From assembly GCF_000375485.1 (NCBI RefSeq), contig NZ_AQXE01000004.1, forward strand, positions 1-64,000: a stretch of 64,000 nt of DNA. The letters are read 5' to 3'. How positions within the stretch are numbered: position 1 is the first letter of the stretch; each line of letters starts with the position of its first letter. Made by a program: the position numbers and the translations under genes. Below the pieces are notes generated by a model. That model had not been told where the DNA came from and made no database searches. It saw nothing but the letters and a program-made list of their open reading frames with translations. This stretch comes from Desulfovibrio oxyclinae DSM 11498. Its GTDB lineage: Bacteria > Desulfobacterota > Desulfovibrionia > Desulfovibrionales > Desulfovibrionaceae. This document shows, in pieces, positions 1 to 7,958 of the stretch.

Positions 1-106
1 GGCCGCATGGACCCAGCAGCTGCAACCCTGCTGACAACCCAGGGATTCCAAAGGGGGCCCGCCCCTTTGGTCCCCCTGAAAGGGTCCGCCGGAAGGGCCC
101 GCCGGA
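1..106 (-). repeat. Dispersed double-hairpin intergenic repeat, copy C (cut by window edge)
   Basis: The reverse complement of this stretch matches the two copies at 22800-22941 and 23082-23207. All share the GGCGGGCCCTTC start, the hairpin built on CCAAAGGGGC / GCCCCCTTTGG, and the TCAGCAGGGTTGCAGCT arm. The outer arm of the second hairpin lies beyond position 1. It sits directly downstream of the M48 protease gene. Confidence 0.85.
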
Positions 107-116
107 GGCATTCTTT

Positions 117-1007
117 CTATTTAATTCGTTTCTGATACCAGCCGAGTCTGCCGGTGGAGGTTCGCAGTTCCTTCCAGTCGGGGTATTTTTCCAGTTCGAT
201 CTGGAGTTTAGCCAGTCTTTGCTTGAGTGGCGGGTGAGTTCCATACCATGAGCCTTTGACGGTGGCTCCGGACTGGTGTTTTTGGAGAATTTCGAGCACT
301 TCGTACATGGCTTTTGGGCTGTATCCGGTGCGGTAGGCGGTCTGCATGGAGAGTCGGTCGGCTTCGAATTCCATTTGGTGACTGAGGCCGGTATCGAAGA
401 GGGTTTCTTTCATGCCTGAGACGGCTTTCTTAAACTTTTTGCCTTCTTCGTTGTCCATGTTGGCGGTGGTGATCTGGGTGACGCCTTGGAGCAGTTGCGC
501 CTGCTGGATGGTTTCCACGGCGTGTTTGGCGGCGACGTGGCCAACTTCGTGCGAGAGGATGGCGGCGAGTTGCGCTTCTGTCTTGAGGGCTTTGACGAGC
601 GCTGAGGAGAGGAAGACTATGCCGCCTGGGCAGCTGAAGGCGTTCATGAGGGGGCTTTGCACCACGACGAAGTGGTAAGGGATATCCGGTCTGGTGGAGT
701 TGGCGGCGACGGCTTTGCCCATGAGGTTGACGAAGCGTTGCACGTGTTCGTCATCGACCGGCATTCCGTAGCGTTGGAAGCCTTCAAGGGCGAGGCTTTC
801 GCCGAGGGCGAGTTCGGATTCGTAGTCGAGCCCTTGTGCGCCGCGCAGGATCGTGCCGATGCCTTCAAGGGTTTTTCGTTCCTTGGAGCCTTCCTTGGTC
901 AGACCTTTGCTGAGGGCGTCGAAGAGGTTGCCTTGGGCAAAGGCGGGGGCAGCCGTGAGTCCGGCCATGGTTCCGGCGAGAAGGGTTATGGCTTTTCTTC
1001 TGTTCAT
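117..1007 (-). CDS. M48 family zinc metalloprotease, exported
   Basis: The 296-residue protein has the M48 zinc site HEVGH at residues 153-157, a third ligand Glu at about 215 in MEFEADR, and the late GTHPPLKQRLAKL motif typical of M48 / BepA-like and Oma1-like peptidases. Residues 1-24 form an export signal that begins NRRKAITLLAG, which could be a Tat signal, so a periplasmic role in protein quality control is inferred. The ATG at 1007 was chosen over the longer frame because a clear AGGAG lies 8 bases upstream and the signal peptide starts there. It follows the SH3 gene by 10 bases on the same strand and is probably co-transcribed with it. Confidence 0.9.
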   Translation of the reverse strand: MNRRKAITLLAGTMAGLTAAPAFAQGNLFDALSKGLTKEGSKERKTLEGIGTILRGAQGLDYESELALGESLALEGFQRYGMPVDDEHVQRFVNLMGKAVAANSTRPDIPYHFVVVQSPLMNAFSCPGGIVFLSSALVKALKTEAQLAAILSHEVGHVAAKHAVETIQQAQLLQGVTQITTANMDNEEGKKFKKAVSGMKETLFDTGLSHQMEFEADRLSMQTAYRTGYSPKAMYEVLEILQKHQSGATVKGSWYGTHPPLKQRLAKLQIELEKYPDWKELRTSTGRLGWYQKRIK

Positions 1008-1017
1008 ATTCTCGCTC

Positions 1018-1518
1018 CTACTGGGCATATTCGCCAATTTTTCCGTGCTGGAGGAACTCGCGGACATCGTCGCGGGTGATCTTTCGTTCCATGACGGAAT
1101 CGAGGGCTTTCTGATAGGATTCGGGGGTGCCGGTGCTCTTTGCGTAGGCTTCTGCTTCTGGTGACAGGCCCCGGATGGCGCGGTCGGTGCTGGCTCGTCC
1201 TGATTCTATATCCGAGTCGAGGCTGCCGAAGAGACCGGGGGCACCCTGTGAGGCGTCGCGTTCTGGCTTGGTGGAGCTGATCTTGCCGCGATAGACCCAA
1301 CCGCTGCGGCCGGAGTCATTCTTTACCTTGTACCAACGGCCGGACTTGTCCTGTACGGAAAGGCGCTCGTCGAGTTTCAGCTTGCCCACAATTTGCGAAC
1401 CGCCCTTCGGGGAGCTGCGAAGCTCCGTTCCTTCCGAGGCGACCCAGACATAGCGCGCGGCAAGGGCGGTACCCGCGATAAGGACCACAAACATCAATAC
1501 GGCGGCAATTCGTTTCAT
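1018..1518 (-). CDS. Exported SH3-domain protein
   Basis: The 166-residue protein has an N-terminal signal sequence (residues 1-20, MKRIAAVLMFVV...). A bacterial SH3-like domain follows at about 24-75, with the usual V-x-x-x-G-x-x-L-R-S-x-P opening and a W-Y-K-V / SGWV-Y-R end. The C-terminal part is charged and has no recognised domain; it resembles the tail found after SH3 domains in some peptidoglycan-associated proteins. The ATG at 1518 has AAGGAG upstream; the longer frame has none. It lies upstream of the M48 protease, so the two may act together in the periplasm, but that is inference from position only. Confidence 0.8.
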   Translation of the reverse strand: MKRIAAVLMFVVLIAGTALAARYVWVASEGTELRSSPKGGSQIVGKLKLDERLSVQDKSGRWYKVKNDSGRSGWVYRGKISSTKPERDASQGAPGLFGSLDSDIESGRASTDRAIRGLSPEAEAYAKSTGTPESYQKALDSVMERKITRDDVREFLQHGKIGEYAQ

Positions 1519-1670
1519 GACTCTTTCGTCTCCTTGCTGAGAGCGTCCAGTATAGCTTACCCCGAACGGAATGCAATACCCTCGGCCATCTCTTCTCACA
1601 CATTACATGGCATGACATGCAATTTACATGGCTGGACATACAAGTTGTATTAAGTCTTTATTGTGGGTGG

Positions 1671-2891
1671 TTACTTGAGGACGTCCAGAATCTGGATTCT
1701 GGCGGCCTGCCATGCGGGATAGGCCCCGGCGGCGATGCCGAGCAGGAAACTTGAGACGAGTGTGCCGCCGACCACGAAGGGGTCTGCGATGAAGGGGAAA
1801 TCACCGAAGCGGGCGACGAGGGCGGCCGCTCCCACGGAGACCAGCACTCCTGCGCTGCCGCCGACACCGGACATGACGGCTGCTTCAAAGAGAAACTGCC
1901 GGACGATATCGCCCTGTTTTCCCCCCACGGCCCTGCGGATGCCGATCTCCACGCGTCTGGAGCGGACCACGAGCACCATTATGGAAAGAATGCCAAGGCC
2001 GCCCACGGCAAAGGAGACGCCGGAGGCGATACCGCCGAGGGTCTGCATCAGGTCCAGCGCCTGCTGCTGCAGCTGGATGGTGTCGCGTGCCGTGAGGGTG
2101 TCGAAGTCGTCCTCTTCGCCGGGACCGATGCGGTGGCGCTTGCGCAGGATGGATTCCACTGCGCCATCCACCACCTGACGGTCTGCCGAGTCGGCCAGCG
2201 TTATGAACGCTCCGTCCACCCAGTCCTGATTGCTGGCGCGGCGCATATAGGTGGTCAGGGGCATGAGCAGAATCTCGTCCTGATCATCGCCGGAAATATC
2301 ACGCCCCTTGGCTTCCATGATGCCGATGACCCGGAACCCCGCGCGGAAGATGAAGACCATCTTCCCCATGGCCGCCTCAGGGGTTCCGAAGAGCCGTTTG
2401 GCGATCTTGCGGCCGAGCACCACCACCTTGTCGGCGTCCTGCACCTCCTCGGCGGTAAAAAACCGCCCGATGTCCGGCCCGAAGCTGCGTATCTGCGAGA
2501 AGTTTTCCCACGCGGCGGTGACCCGTGCGGTGGTGGCTTCCCCGCCGCCGCGTACCGGCATGGCGTTGACGATGAACGGGGTCGCGTCCATCAGTGACGG
2601 CACGCCCGCCATGAGCGCGCGCACGTCGGAGACCGTGAAGTTGCGGTGATAGGTGCTGATGCGCGCCCCGCCGCTTCTGCGAAAACGAACCTTGCCCGCC
2701 ACTACGGCGTAGAGGTTCGGACCGAGCTTTTCGGTTTCTATCTCGGCCTGACGTACCATCATCTGGGATATATTTTGCACCCCGGTGAAGGCCAGCGCAC
2801 CGAGGAAGACGCCGAGCATGGCCAGCACCGCCCGCAGTTTGTGGGCAGCGAGCGAGGACAGGGCGATGCGCAGGTTCAGGGGCAGCCGCAT
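1671..2891 (-). CDS. ABC transporter permease, MacB/FtsX family
   Basis: The 406-residue membrane protein has the MacB layout: an N-terminal cytoplasmic stretch and a first membrane helix at about 20-40, and a large periplasmic domain at about 50-280. Three helices at the C-terminus follow, the first two flanking the signature RRVEIGIRRAVGGKQGDI. Such permeases extrude lipoproteins, peptides or drugs, or transmit force across the membrane. No ATPase or membrane-fusion gene is adjacent, which is unusual because the ATPase (MacB- or LolD-like) is normally next door. Its ATG overlaps the stop of the DUF3431 gene (TGATG), so the two are translationally coupled. The substrate is unknown. Confidence 0.88.
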   Translation of the reverse strand: MRLPLNLRIALSSLAAHKLRAVLAMLGVFLGALAFTGVQNISQMMVRQAEIETEKLGPNLYAVVAGKVRFRRSGGARISTYHRNFTVSDVRALMAGVPSLMDATPFIVNAMPVRGGGEATTARVTAAWENFSQIRSFGPDIGRFFTAEEVQDADKVVVLGRKIAKRLFGTPEAAMGKMVFIFRAGFRVIGIMEAKGRDISGDDQDEILLMPLTTYMRRASNQDWVDGAFITLADSADRQVVDGAVESILRKRHRIGPGEEDDFDTLTARDTIQLQQQALDLMQTLGGIASGVSFAVGGLGILSIMVLVVRSRRVEIGIRRAVGGKQGDIVRQFLFEAAVMSGVGGSAGVLVSVGAAALVARFGDFPFIADPFVVGGTLVSSFLLGIAAGAYPAWQAARIQILDVLK

Positions 2892-3556
2892 CAGTCCTCC
2901 TGCGGGTACCGGGCCCGGTTCCAGGCGGTGTTGCCGTTGAAGATTAGATGCCAGAGCCGTTCAAAGGCATGACCGGTGTTGGACCGGTCCTGCGGGTCCG
3001 CCTCCACGAGGGAGAGCGCGTACTCGTAAAAGGCTTTGGGACGGGTACGAATACGCTCCGCGCTCACGGCGAAATTGCCGGTAACCCCCCGGGCCACGAA
3101 CCGCTCCGGGACCGGCCCCTCAAAGAGTCTGGCGAAGGTCTCCGCCACCGGTATGTCGTGTCCCCATCCGGGCCAGCGGCCCTCGTTTTCCGGTTTGCGC
3201 AGATCATGCGGCCTGCCCAGCCCGTCGCACTCAAGCTTGAACCATGCGAATCCACCAAAAGGCCTTCCCTTGGCTGCATACGTCTCAATCATCGAAACCA
3301 GACCCGCCGCCGTTCCCCCCTGATGCGAGAGGTGGTCGAACGGATCGCCCTGCAGAAAGACCGTCAGGCCGTCCAGTGTTTCGTAATGCCGGACGATGTG
3401 CGTCAAATAGGTATGGGCCTCGCGCCCGATGTTCGGCAGCGGGACCGCACCGGGCAGCCCCTCCCCGCTCTTGTCGTAAATAATTGCCGGGTACCCGGCC
3501 CGGGCGACCCAACTCACGTCTTCGCGGTAGCGTGCTATGACCAGATTGACGTTCAT
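2891..3556 (-). CDS. DUF3431 domain protein
   Basis: The 221-residue soluble protein resembles DUF3431: a V-x-x-x-R-Y-x-E-D-x-x-W opening (residues 5-16), the central PNIGREAHTYLTHI block, and VFLQGDPFDH near residue 90. The family is best known from fungi and plants and has no firm biochemical function. Some members sit with glycosyltransferase-like proteins. There is no signal peptide. It is coupled to the downstream MacB-type permease by a TGATG overlap. I recognise the family but cannot give a reaction. Confidence 0.75.
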   Translation of the reverse strand: MNVNLVIARYREDVSWVARAGYPAIIYDKSGEGLPGAVPLPNIGREAHTYLTHIVRHYETLDGLTVFLQGDPFDHLSHQGGTAAGLVSMIETYAAKGRPFGGFAWFKLECDGLGRPHDLRKPENEGRWPGWGHDIPVAETFARLFEGPVPERFVARGVTGNFAVSAERIRTRPKAFYEYALSLVEADPQDRSNTGHAFERLWHLIFNGNTAWNRARYPQED

Positions 3557-3936
3557 CCCGGAAGCTCCGTGAGGGTGCTGTGAGCATCAAGAATGAATCC
3601 AACCGTCCGCAAGGGGGCGAACTGGTGGCACGCAGAAAGATGGCCCGCCGTCGGAAAACAGGGCCGAACATATTGCCGTGTCCGTACTTCCTTCTCCTGA
3701 ATGACAGGTTTTTCCAAGCGCGGAATCATCCATGAGCGGGGCGTGATCATCAAGCGACTCCAAATCATCTGCGATTATGTTTGTCCCGAGGGGATGTTTC
3801 GGGACCGGTTCCATGAAAGCAGCACCGTACCCCACGGCGGCGGGAACGGCAACAACCGCAGCCGGGAACGGCCTCCCCTTTCGGATTTCTTGCGAAAGCG
3901 ATCATGTCTCAGCACGATTCTGCCCGCTGTCATCGA
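3557..3936. other. Intergenic stretch without a supported gene
   Basis: Short frames exist on both strands but none has a ribosome binding site, recognisable domain or convincing composition. No strong hairpin terminator is visible. It lies between the start of the DUF3431 gene and the end of the MATE gene. Confidence 0.5.
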
Positions 3937-5328
3937 TCAGGAATCGTCATCCACAATGCGGATGTCCCGCCAGCTGCCAAAACGGTAGCGGGCAGTGTAG
4001 ACCACGGTCAGGACCACAACGTACAGCAACAGGCAGGCCCACGCCGTCTGCACGCCGAAACCAAAGCCCTTCACCAGCACCGTCAGCGGCAGGATCATGC
4101 CGAAAATGGAGGCGGTTCCCATCACCTTCATAATGAACCGGGTGTCACCGGCCCCCTTGAGCAGGCCGACAATGGTCATGACCACGGCATCCAGCACGGT
4201 GTAGGCCGCAACCCAGCGCATGAGCACCACGCCGCTCTCCCGCACCGAGGCCCACTCCTGCGCGCTCAGGTCGCCGCTTCGGAACATGTCCACGAAGAAT
4301 CCGGGAAAGACAACGAACAGCAGTCCCATGAAACTCATGTACGCCAGCGTCAGATGCAGCACGGAATGCATGCCGTAGGCAGCCTTTTCCGGCTTGCCGG
4401 CCCCCATGGCCTGACCGGTCATGACACTTGCGGCGATGGACATGCCGATGGCCGGCAGGAAAGCCAGCGTATCGATGCCGATGGCAATGTTCGAAGCCGC
4501 CAGCTCAGCCTTGTCGAACCAGCCCACCACGATCCCGAAATAGGATACGGCCAGCATGTCCAGAAAAAATTGCGCGCCGCCCGGCAGACCGTATTTCATG
4601 AATCGACGGAACAACCGTGGCTTGAACCGCCACTGCGAGAATATCTGAAACCGCTCCTCGTACCGGGAGCGGAACACCAGCAGTGCCATGGCCGCGAAGT
4701 TGACGAAGTAAGCCGCCACCGTGGCCAGCGCCGCCCCTCGGATGCCAAGCTCCGGGAACCCGAAGTAGCCGTTGATGAGCGCATAGTTCAGCGGGATGTT
4801 CACAGCTGCCGAGAGCATGTTGACCACCATCACCGGCCGGGTGATGCCCCTGCCCGAGAAGAAACACGACAGCGCGATGGAGGCGAACCCGAAAATACTG
4901 CCGTGAGCGACCGTCTCGAAATAGGCCGTCTCCAGCGCGCGCACGGTGGGTGCGTGACCCGCAAGCGCAAAGATGTGATCGCAGAAGACCCCGATGAGAC
5001 TCATGACGAGCGAAGCCGGAATGACAAAATACATCCCCTGCCACACTGCTGCCCCCACCCGCTCGCTTCGCTCCGCGCCAACGTACTGCGCCACGAAGAC
5101 GCTCACGTATTCCAGCGTGCCGAGAAAAAACGAGTAGAACAGAAAATACATGATGCTGGCCGGAAACGACGCGGCCAGCGTATCCACGGAGTACCGCCCG
5201 AGGAAGATGCGGTCCGTGAAGATCATGAGCGTTGTCGAGGCCATGCTGATGACCAGCGGCAGGCCGATGCGCAGGGCTTCCGCGTATCCGTAAGGTTGGC
5301 TCCAGCGTTTGATTGAGGGCAGTATCAT
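3937..5328 (-). CDS. MATE family efflux transporter
   Basis: The 463-residue protein has about twelve hydrophobic segments in two halves, typical of MATE (NorM/DinF-type) cation-coupled exporters. The first half has LPLVISMASTTLMIFTDRIFLGRYS near the N-terminus, and a similar repeat follows halfway along. Family members export drugs and metabolites in exchange for Na+ or H+; the substrate cannot be read from sequence. The ATG at 5328 is preferred because the longer frame starts with TTG inside the T-tract of the upstream terminator at 5360-5394. It is separated from the upstream glycosyltransferase by that terminator, so it is its own unit. Confidence 0.9.
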   Translation of the reverse strand: MILPSIKRWSQPYGYAEALRIGLPLVISMASTTLMIFTDRIFLGRYSVDTLAASFPASIMYFLFYSFFLGTLEYVSVFVAQYVGAERSERVGAAVWQGMYFVIPASLVMSLIGVFCDHIFALAGHAPTVRALETAYFETVAHGSIFGFASIALSCFFSGRGITRPVMVVNMLSAAVNIPLNYALINGYFGFPELGIRGAALATVAAYFVNFAAMALLVFRSRYEERFQIFSQWRFKPRLFRRFMKYGLPGGAQFFLDMLAVSYFGIVVGWFDKAELAASNIAIGIDTLAFLPAIGMSIAASVMTGQAMGAGKPEKAAYGMHSVLHLTLAYMSFMGLLFVVFPGFFVDMFRSGDLSAQEWASVRESGVVLMRWVAAYTVLDAVVMTIVGLLKGAGDTRFIMKVMGTASIFGMILPLTVLVKGFGFGVQTAWACLLLYVVVLTVVYTARYRFGSWRDIRIVDDDS

Positions 5329-5359
5329 GGGATCACCAAAGTCTATGTATCCGGTTTTC

Positions 5360-5394
5360 AAAAATAAAAAAGGCGGGGTCCGCAGTCCCCGCCT
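5360..5394 (-). terminator. Rho-independent terminator after the GT2 gene
   Basis: On the minus strand an AGGCGGGG / CCCCGCCT stem with an 8-base loop (5371-5394) is followed by TTTTTATTTT. It closes the YdjC-GT2 operon. Confidence 0.9.
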
Positions 5395-5403
5395 GAAATC
5401 GTC

Positions 5404-6408
5404 CTACCTGTCCGATCCCCGCGATAGGGGTGGTTCGCGGTCTCCCTCTTCGGAAGAATTTTCGCCGTTGAGAATCTCGCGGATCTTGTATGGGCGGGTC
5501 CGCATGACTGTGTCCATGGTGTCCCCGATGGCTTCGAGGATGAACCCGGTGGACATGAACCCGAGCGAAGCAAGATAGAACAGGATGGCCCCGAAGAACG
5601 GCGGCCGCGTTCCCATGTCCACGCCCATGAAAATCTTCTCTATCAGTACCCAGGCCATGATCAGCGAAGCGAACACGAAAAACGCCAGCGCGATGCGGCC
5701 GAACAGGTAGACCGGCCGCTGCTTGAAGGCGTTCTGGAACCAGATGGTCACGATGTCGAACAGCACGTCCACGATCCGTGACAGACCGTAATGGCTCTTG
5801 CCGGCGAAGCGCGGCGGACAGGTGGTGGGAATTTCCGTGACCGCGCCGCCGATGCGGTAGATGAGCGCCGGGATAAACCGGTGATGTCCTTCGCGAAGGT
5901 GCAGACCACGGGCCATGTCACCGTTGACGCAGGAGAAGCCGCCCATGTCGTAGATTTCGCAGCCGCTGGCCTTGCGGATCATCCAGTTGGCGATGCGGCT
6001 GGGCAAGAGCCTCAGCCAGCGCGATTCCGAACGGTTGACCCGCTGTCCGGACACCACGTCCCATCCCTCCTGGATTTTCTCCACCAACAGGTGGATCTCT
6101 TCGGGCAGGTTCTGCAGGTCGCCGTCCATGATGACCACCCAGCGGCCGCGGCTGTTCTGCAACCCGGCATAGAGCGCAGTGCACTGGCCCCGGTTGCGGG
6201 AAAGGCTGATGCCCTTCACCTTGGGGTCTTTCTCGCAGATCTGGCGCAGAAGGCGCTCGGTGTCGTCGGTGGAACCGTCGTTGACCAATACTATTTCATA
6301 GCTGTACCCGGCCTTGCGCATGGCGGCGTCGGTACGGCGGTAGAATTCCTCGATGCACAGCTCTTCGTTGTGCATGGGTGTTACTATGCTGACTTCTATC
6401 TCGTTCAC
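5404..6408 (-). CDS. GT2 glycosyltransferase with C-terminal membrane helices (GtrB / ArnC / FlmF-like)
   Basis: The 334-residue protein opens with the GT-A fold motif VSIVTPMHNEE (residues 6-16) and VNDGSTDDT. The metal-binding DGDL is at 95-98, and two membrane helices lie at about 228-300. This is the DPM1/GtrB/ArnC layout, whose members join a nucleotide sugar to undecaprenyl phosphate at the inner membrane. The start is taken as GTG at 6408: it sits just after the upstream gene's stop with GGAG 8 bases before it, and the longer frame would run into that gene. Its upstream partner is a YdjC deacetylase and an ArnT-like transferase is nearby, which suggests a lipid A or surface-glycan sugar pathway. 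Confidence 0.9.
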   Translation of the reverse strand: MNEIEVSIVTPMHNEELCIEEFYRRTDAAMRKAGYSYEIVLVNDGSTDDTERLLRQICEKDPKVKGISLSRNRGQCTALYAGLQNSRGRWVVIMDGDLQNLPEEIHLLVEKIQEGWDVVSGQRVNRSESRWLRLLPSRIANWMIRKASGCEIYDMGGFSCVNGDMARGLHLREGHHRFIPALIYRIGGAVTEIPTTCPPRFAGKSHYGLSRIVDVLFDIVTIWFQNAFKQRPVYLFGRIALAFFVFASLIMAWVLIEKIFMGVDMGTRPPFFGAILFYLASLGFMSTGFILEAIGDTMDTVMRTRPYKIREILNGENSSEEGDREPPLSRGSDR

Positions 6409-6419
6409 GTGTCGCTCCG

Positions 6420-7262
6420 TTAAAGATCGCCGAACCGCACCACGGTGGCGCCGAGTTGGGCAAAGACGTCCTTCCATTCGTGCGAGGACAGGGATTCATA
6501 CTCCGCTTTCCACTGCGAGTCCACGCGCATCCGGCCGTAATCGGCATCAAGCTCCCCATCTTCCGGACGGGCATTGCCGGGATGGCAGCATATCTCCACC
6601 ACCGTGTCCGGCGTGTTCAGGCCGTGGCCGCGTACGTGGGCCGCAAAGCGCTGCGGGGTCAGCCGGTTGCCCTGATCGGAAATGCCCCACAGGGAGTCCG
6701 GCGTGATGATGTCTTCCGGCTGCTTCTGAAAAAATGAACAGACATTGAGAAAGCGCACACGGGCCATGCCCCGGTCAAGACGCATGAGCTTGCCGCACTC
6801 CAGCGGCTTTCGCATGTGCCGTATGCCGAAACGGCGCGCCACCCTTCCGGCCACGTCCATGAGCGTGGGCCATGCGTGCACGTGCTTTTCGCTGTCTATG
6901 TGATCGGGCTTCATGCCAAGGTCCAGCAGGCGCTGCACCTGCAGGCACCATTCCTTGTACACCTGTTCGGGATCTACCCGCCCGGTGACGTAGCGCATGA
7001 AGAGCCGAGGGTAGTCGGCCAGAAACATGCCGTCTTCGTCCACGAGGGTGTTCAGCTCGTCAGGGTCGCCCAGCGGTCTGCCGCGAAGAATGTTCAGGTG
7101 AACACCCAGCCCGAGACCCTGCATGGACGCGGCTTCACGCACGTGCTTGCCATTGGCCACGACGCTGGCCGAGCTGACGGTCCCCGCTTTTGCAAGTTCC
7201 GCCGCAGCCCTGTTCACCGCCGGATGCAGCCCGGCATCATCCACATTCACCACGATACGCAT
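6420..7262 (-). CDS. ChbG/HpnK (YdjC) family carbohydrate deacetylase, NaxD-like
   Basis: The 280-residue protein carries the YdjC deacetylase signature: Asp8-Asp9 in VNVDDAG, GVHLN at 53-57, HIDSEKHVH at 121-129, and a late EICCHPG motif. The Asp and His residues bind the catalytic metal. Family members remove acetyl groups from chito-sugars, or from undecaprenyl-phosphate-GalNAc as Francisella NaxD does. Here it is the first gene of an operon with a polyprenyl-phosphate glycosyltransferase, so a lipid-linked amino-sugar precursor is the likely substrate. It is divergent from the MarR gene, and the 71-base gap probably holds both promoters. Confidence 0.88.
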   Translation of the reverse strand: MRIVVNVDDAGLHPAVNRAAAELAKAGTVSSASVVANGKHVREAASMQGLGLGVHLNILRGRPLGDPDELNTLVDEDGMFLADYPRLFMRYVTGRVDPEQVYKEWCLQVQRLLDLGMKPDHIDSEKHVHAWPTLMDVAGRVARRFGIRHMRKPLECGKLMRLDRGMARVRFLNVCSFFQKQPEDIITPDSLWGISDQGNRLTPQRFAAHVRGHGLNTPDTVVEICCHPGNARPEDGELDADYGRMRVDSQWKAEYESLSSHEWKDVFAQLGATVVRFGDL

Positions 7263-7333
7263 GACGGATATCTATATTCTCGGCCCTTTTCCGTAAAGGC
7301 CCAATTGCATTGCCCGCACGCGCCACGGCTGAT

Positions 7334-7837
7334 ATGAAGCGATTCATGGCCGACCATATTTTCAAATCCAATGCGTCTGACCCCCTTTTGCTTGACGCTC
7401 TCGACCTTCTCAACCGTTCGTACCGCGACGCCCTGCATTCCCGGCTGTCACCCTATGGCTGCAATCCCGGTTACATCCGTGTGCTCAAGGCTCTCGACCC
7501 TGAAACCGGCATGTCGCAGAAAGCGCTTTTGGCCCGTCTGGACATGGACCAGTCCACCCTTTCTCGCACCCTTTCCCGTATGGAACGAGATGAACTTGTC
7601 CGCGCCGAGCGTTCGGAACAGGATCGCCGCACCACCGTCATCCACTTGAGCGACAAGGGCCGCAGGATGATCAACGTTGCCGAGAATGCCCTGAACGACC
7701 TTGACGCGGTGGCTAGGACCGGTCTTTCCGTGAACGATGTTCGGTATTTTCGCCGCGTGCTGGAGCGCATCCGTAACTCTCTGGATGCAGACGAACAGTC
7801 GCAGGTGCTGGTGCTCGCGGACGTACTCGACGAGTGA
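7334..7837 (+). CDS. MarR family transcriptional regulator
   Basis: The 167-residue protein has a MarR winged helix: helices at about 15-60, then the recognition region MSQKALLARLDMDQSTLSRTLSRMERDELVRAE (stretch around 60-92) and the wing S-E-Q-D-R-R-T-T-V-I-H-L-S-D-K-G. MarR proteins are dimeric repressors released by small ligands or oxidants. The start is uncertain: ATG at 7334 is used, ATG at 7346 and TTG at 7310 are possible, and none has a strong binding site. It is divergent from the YdjC-GT2 operon and upstream of the ArnT-like gene, so it may control both. Confidence 0.88.
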   Translation: MKRFMADHIFKSNASDPLLLDALDLLNRSYRDALHSRLSPYGCNPGYIRVLKALDPETGMSQKALLARLDMDQSTLSRTLSRMERDELVRAERSEQDRRTTVIHLSDKGRRMINVAENALNDLDAVARTGLSVNDVRYFRRVLERIRNSLDADEQSQVLVLADVLDE

Positions 7838-7958
7838 CCCGGTTGCCAACTTGAGCCATGAGGGGTATCCATGCCCCACTTCGTCCCGCAAAACATGGAC
7901 GCAGACGGTAAACGCAACATTCAACAACAAACATCAAGCACATCAGCGGAGCGTCTTC

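Noticed and set aside
3904..5316. 470-codon plus-strand open frame opposite the MATE gene
   Set aside because: Very rich in His, Gln and Arg, as expected from the antisense of a membrane protein gene.
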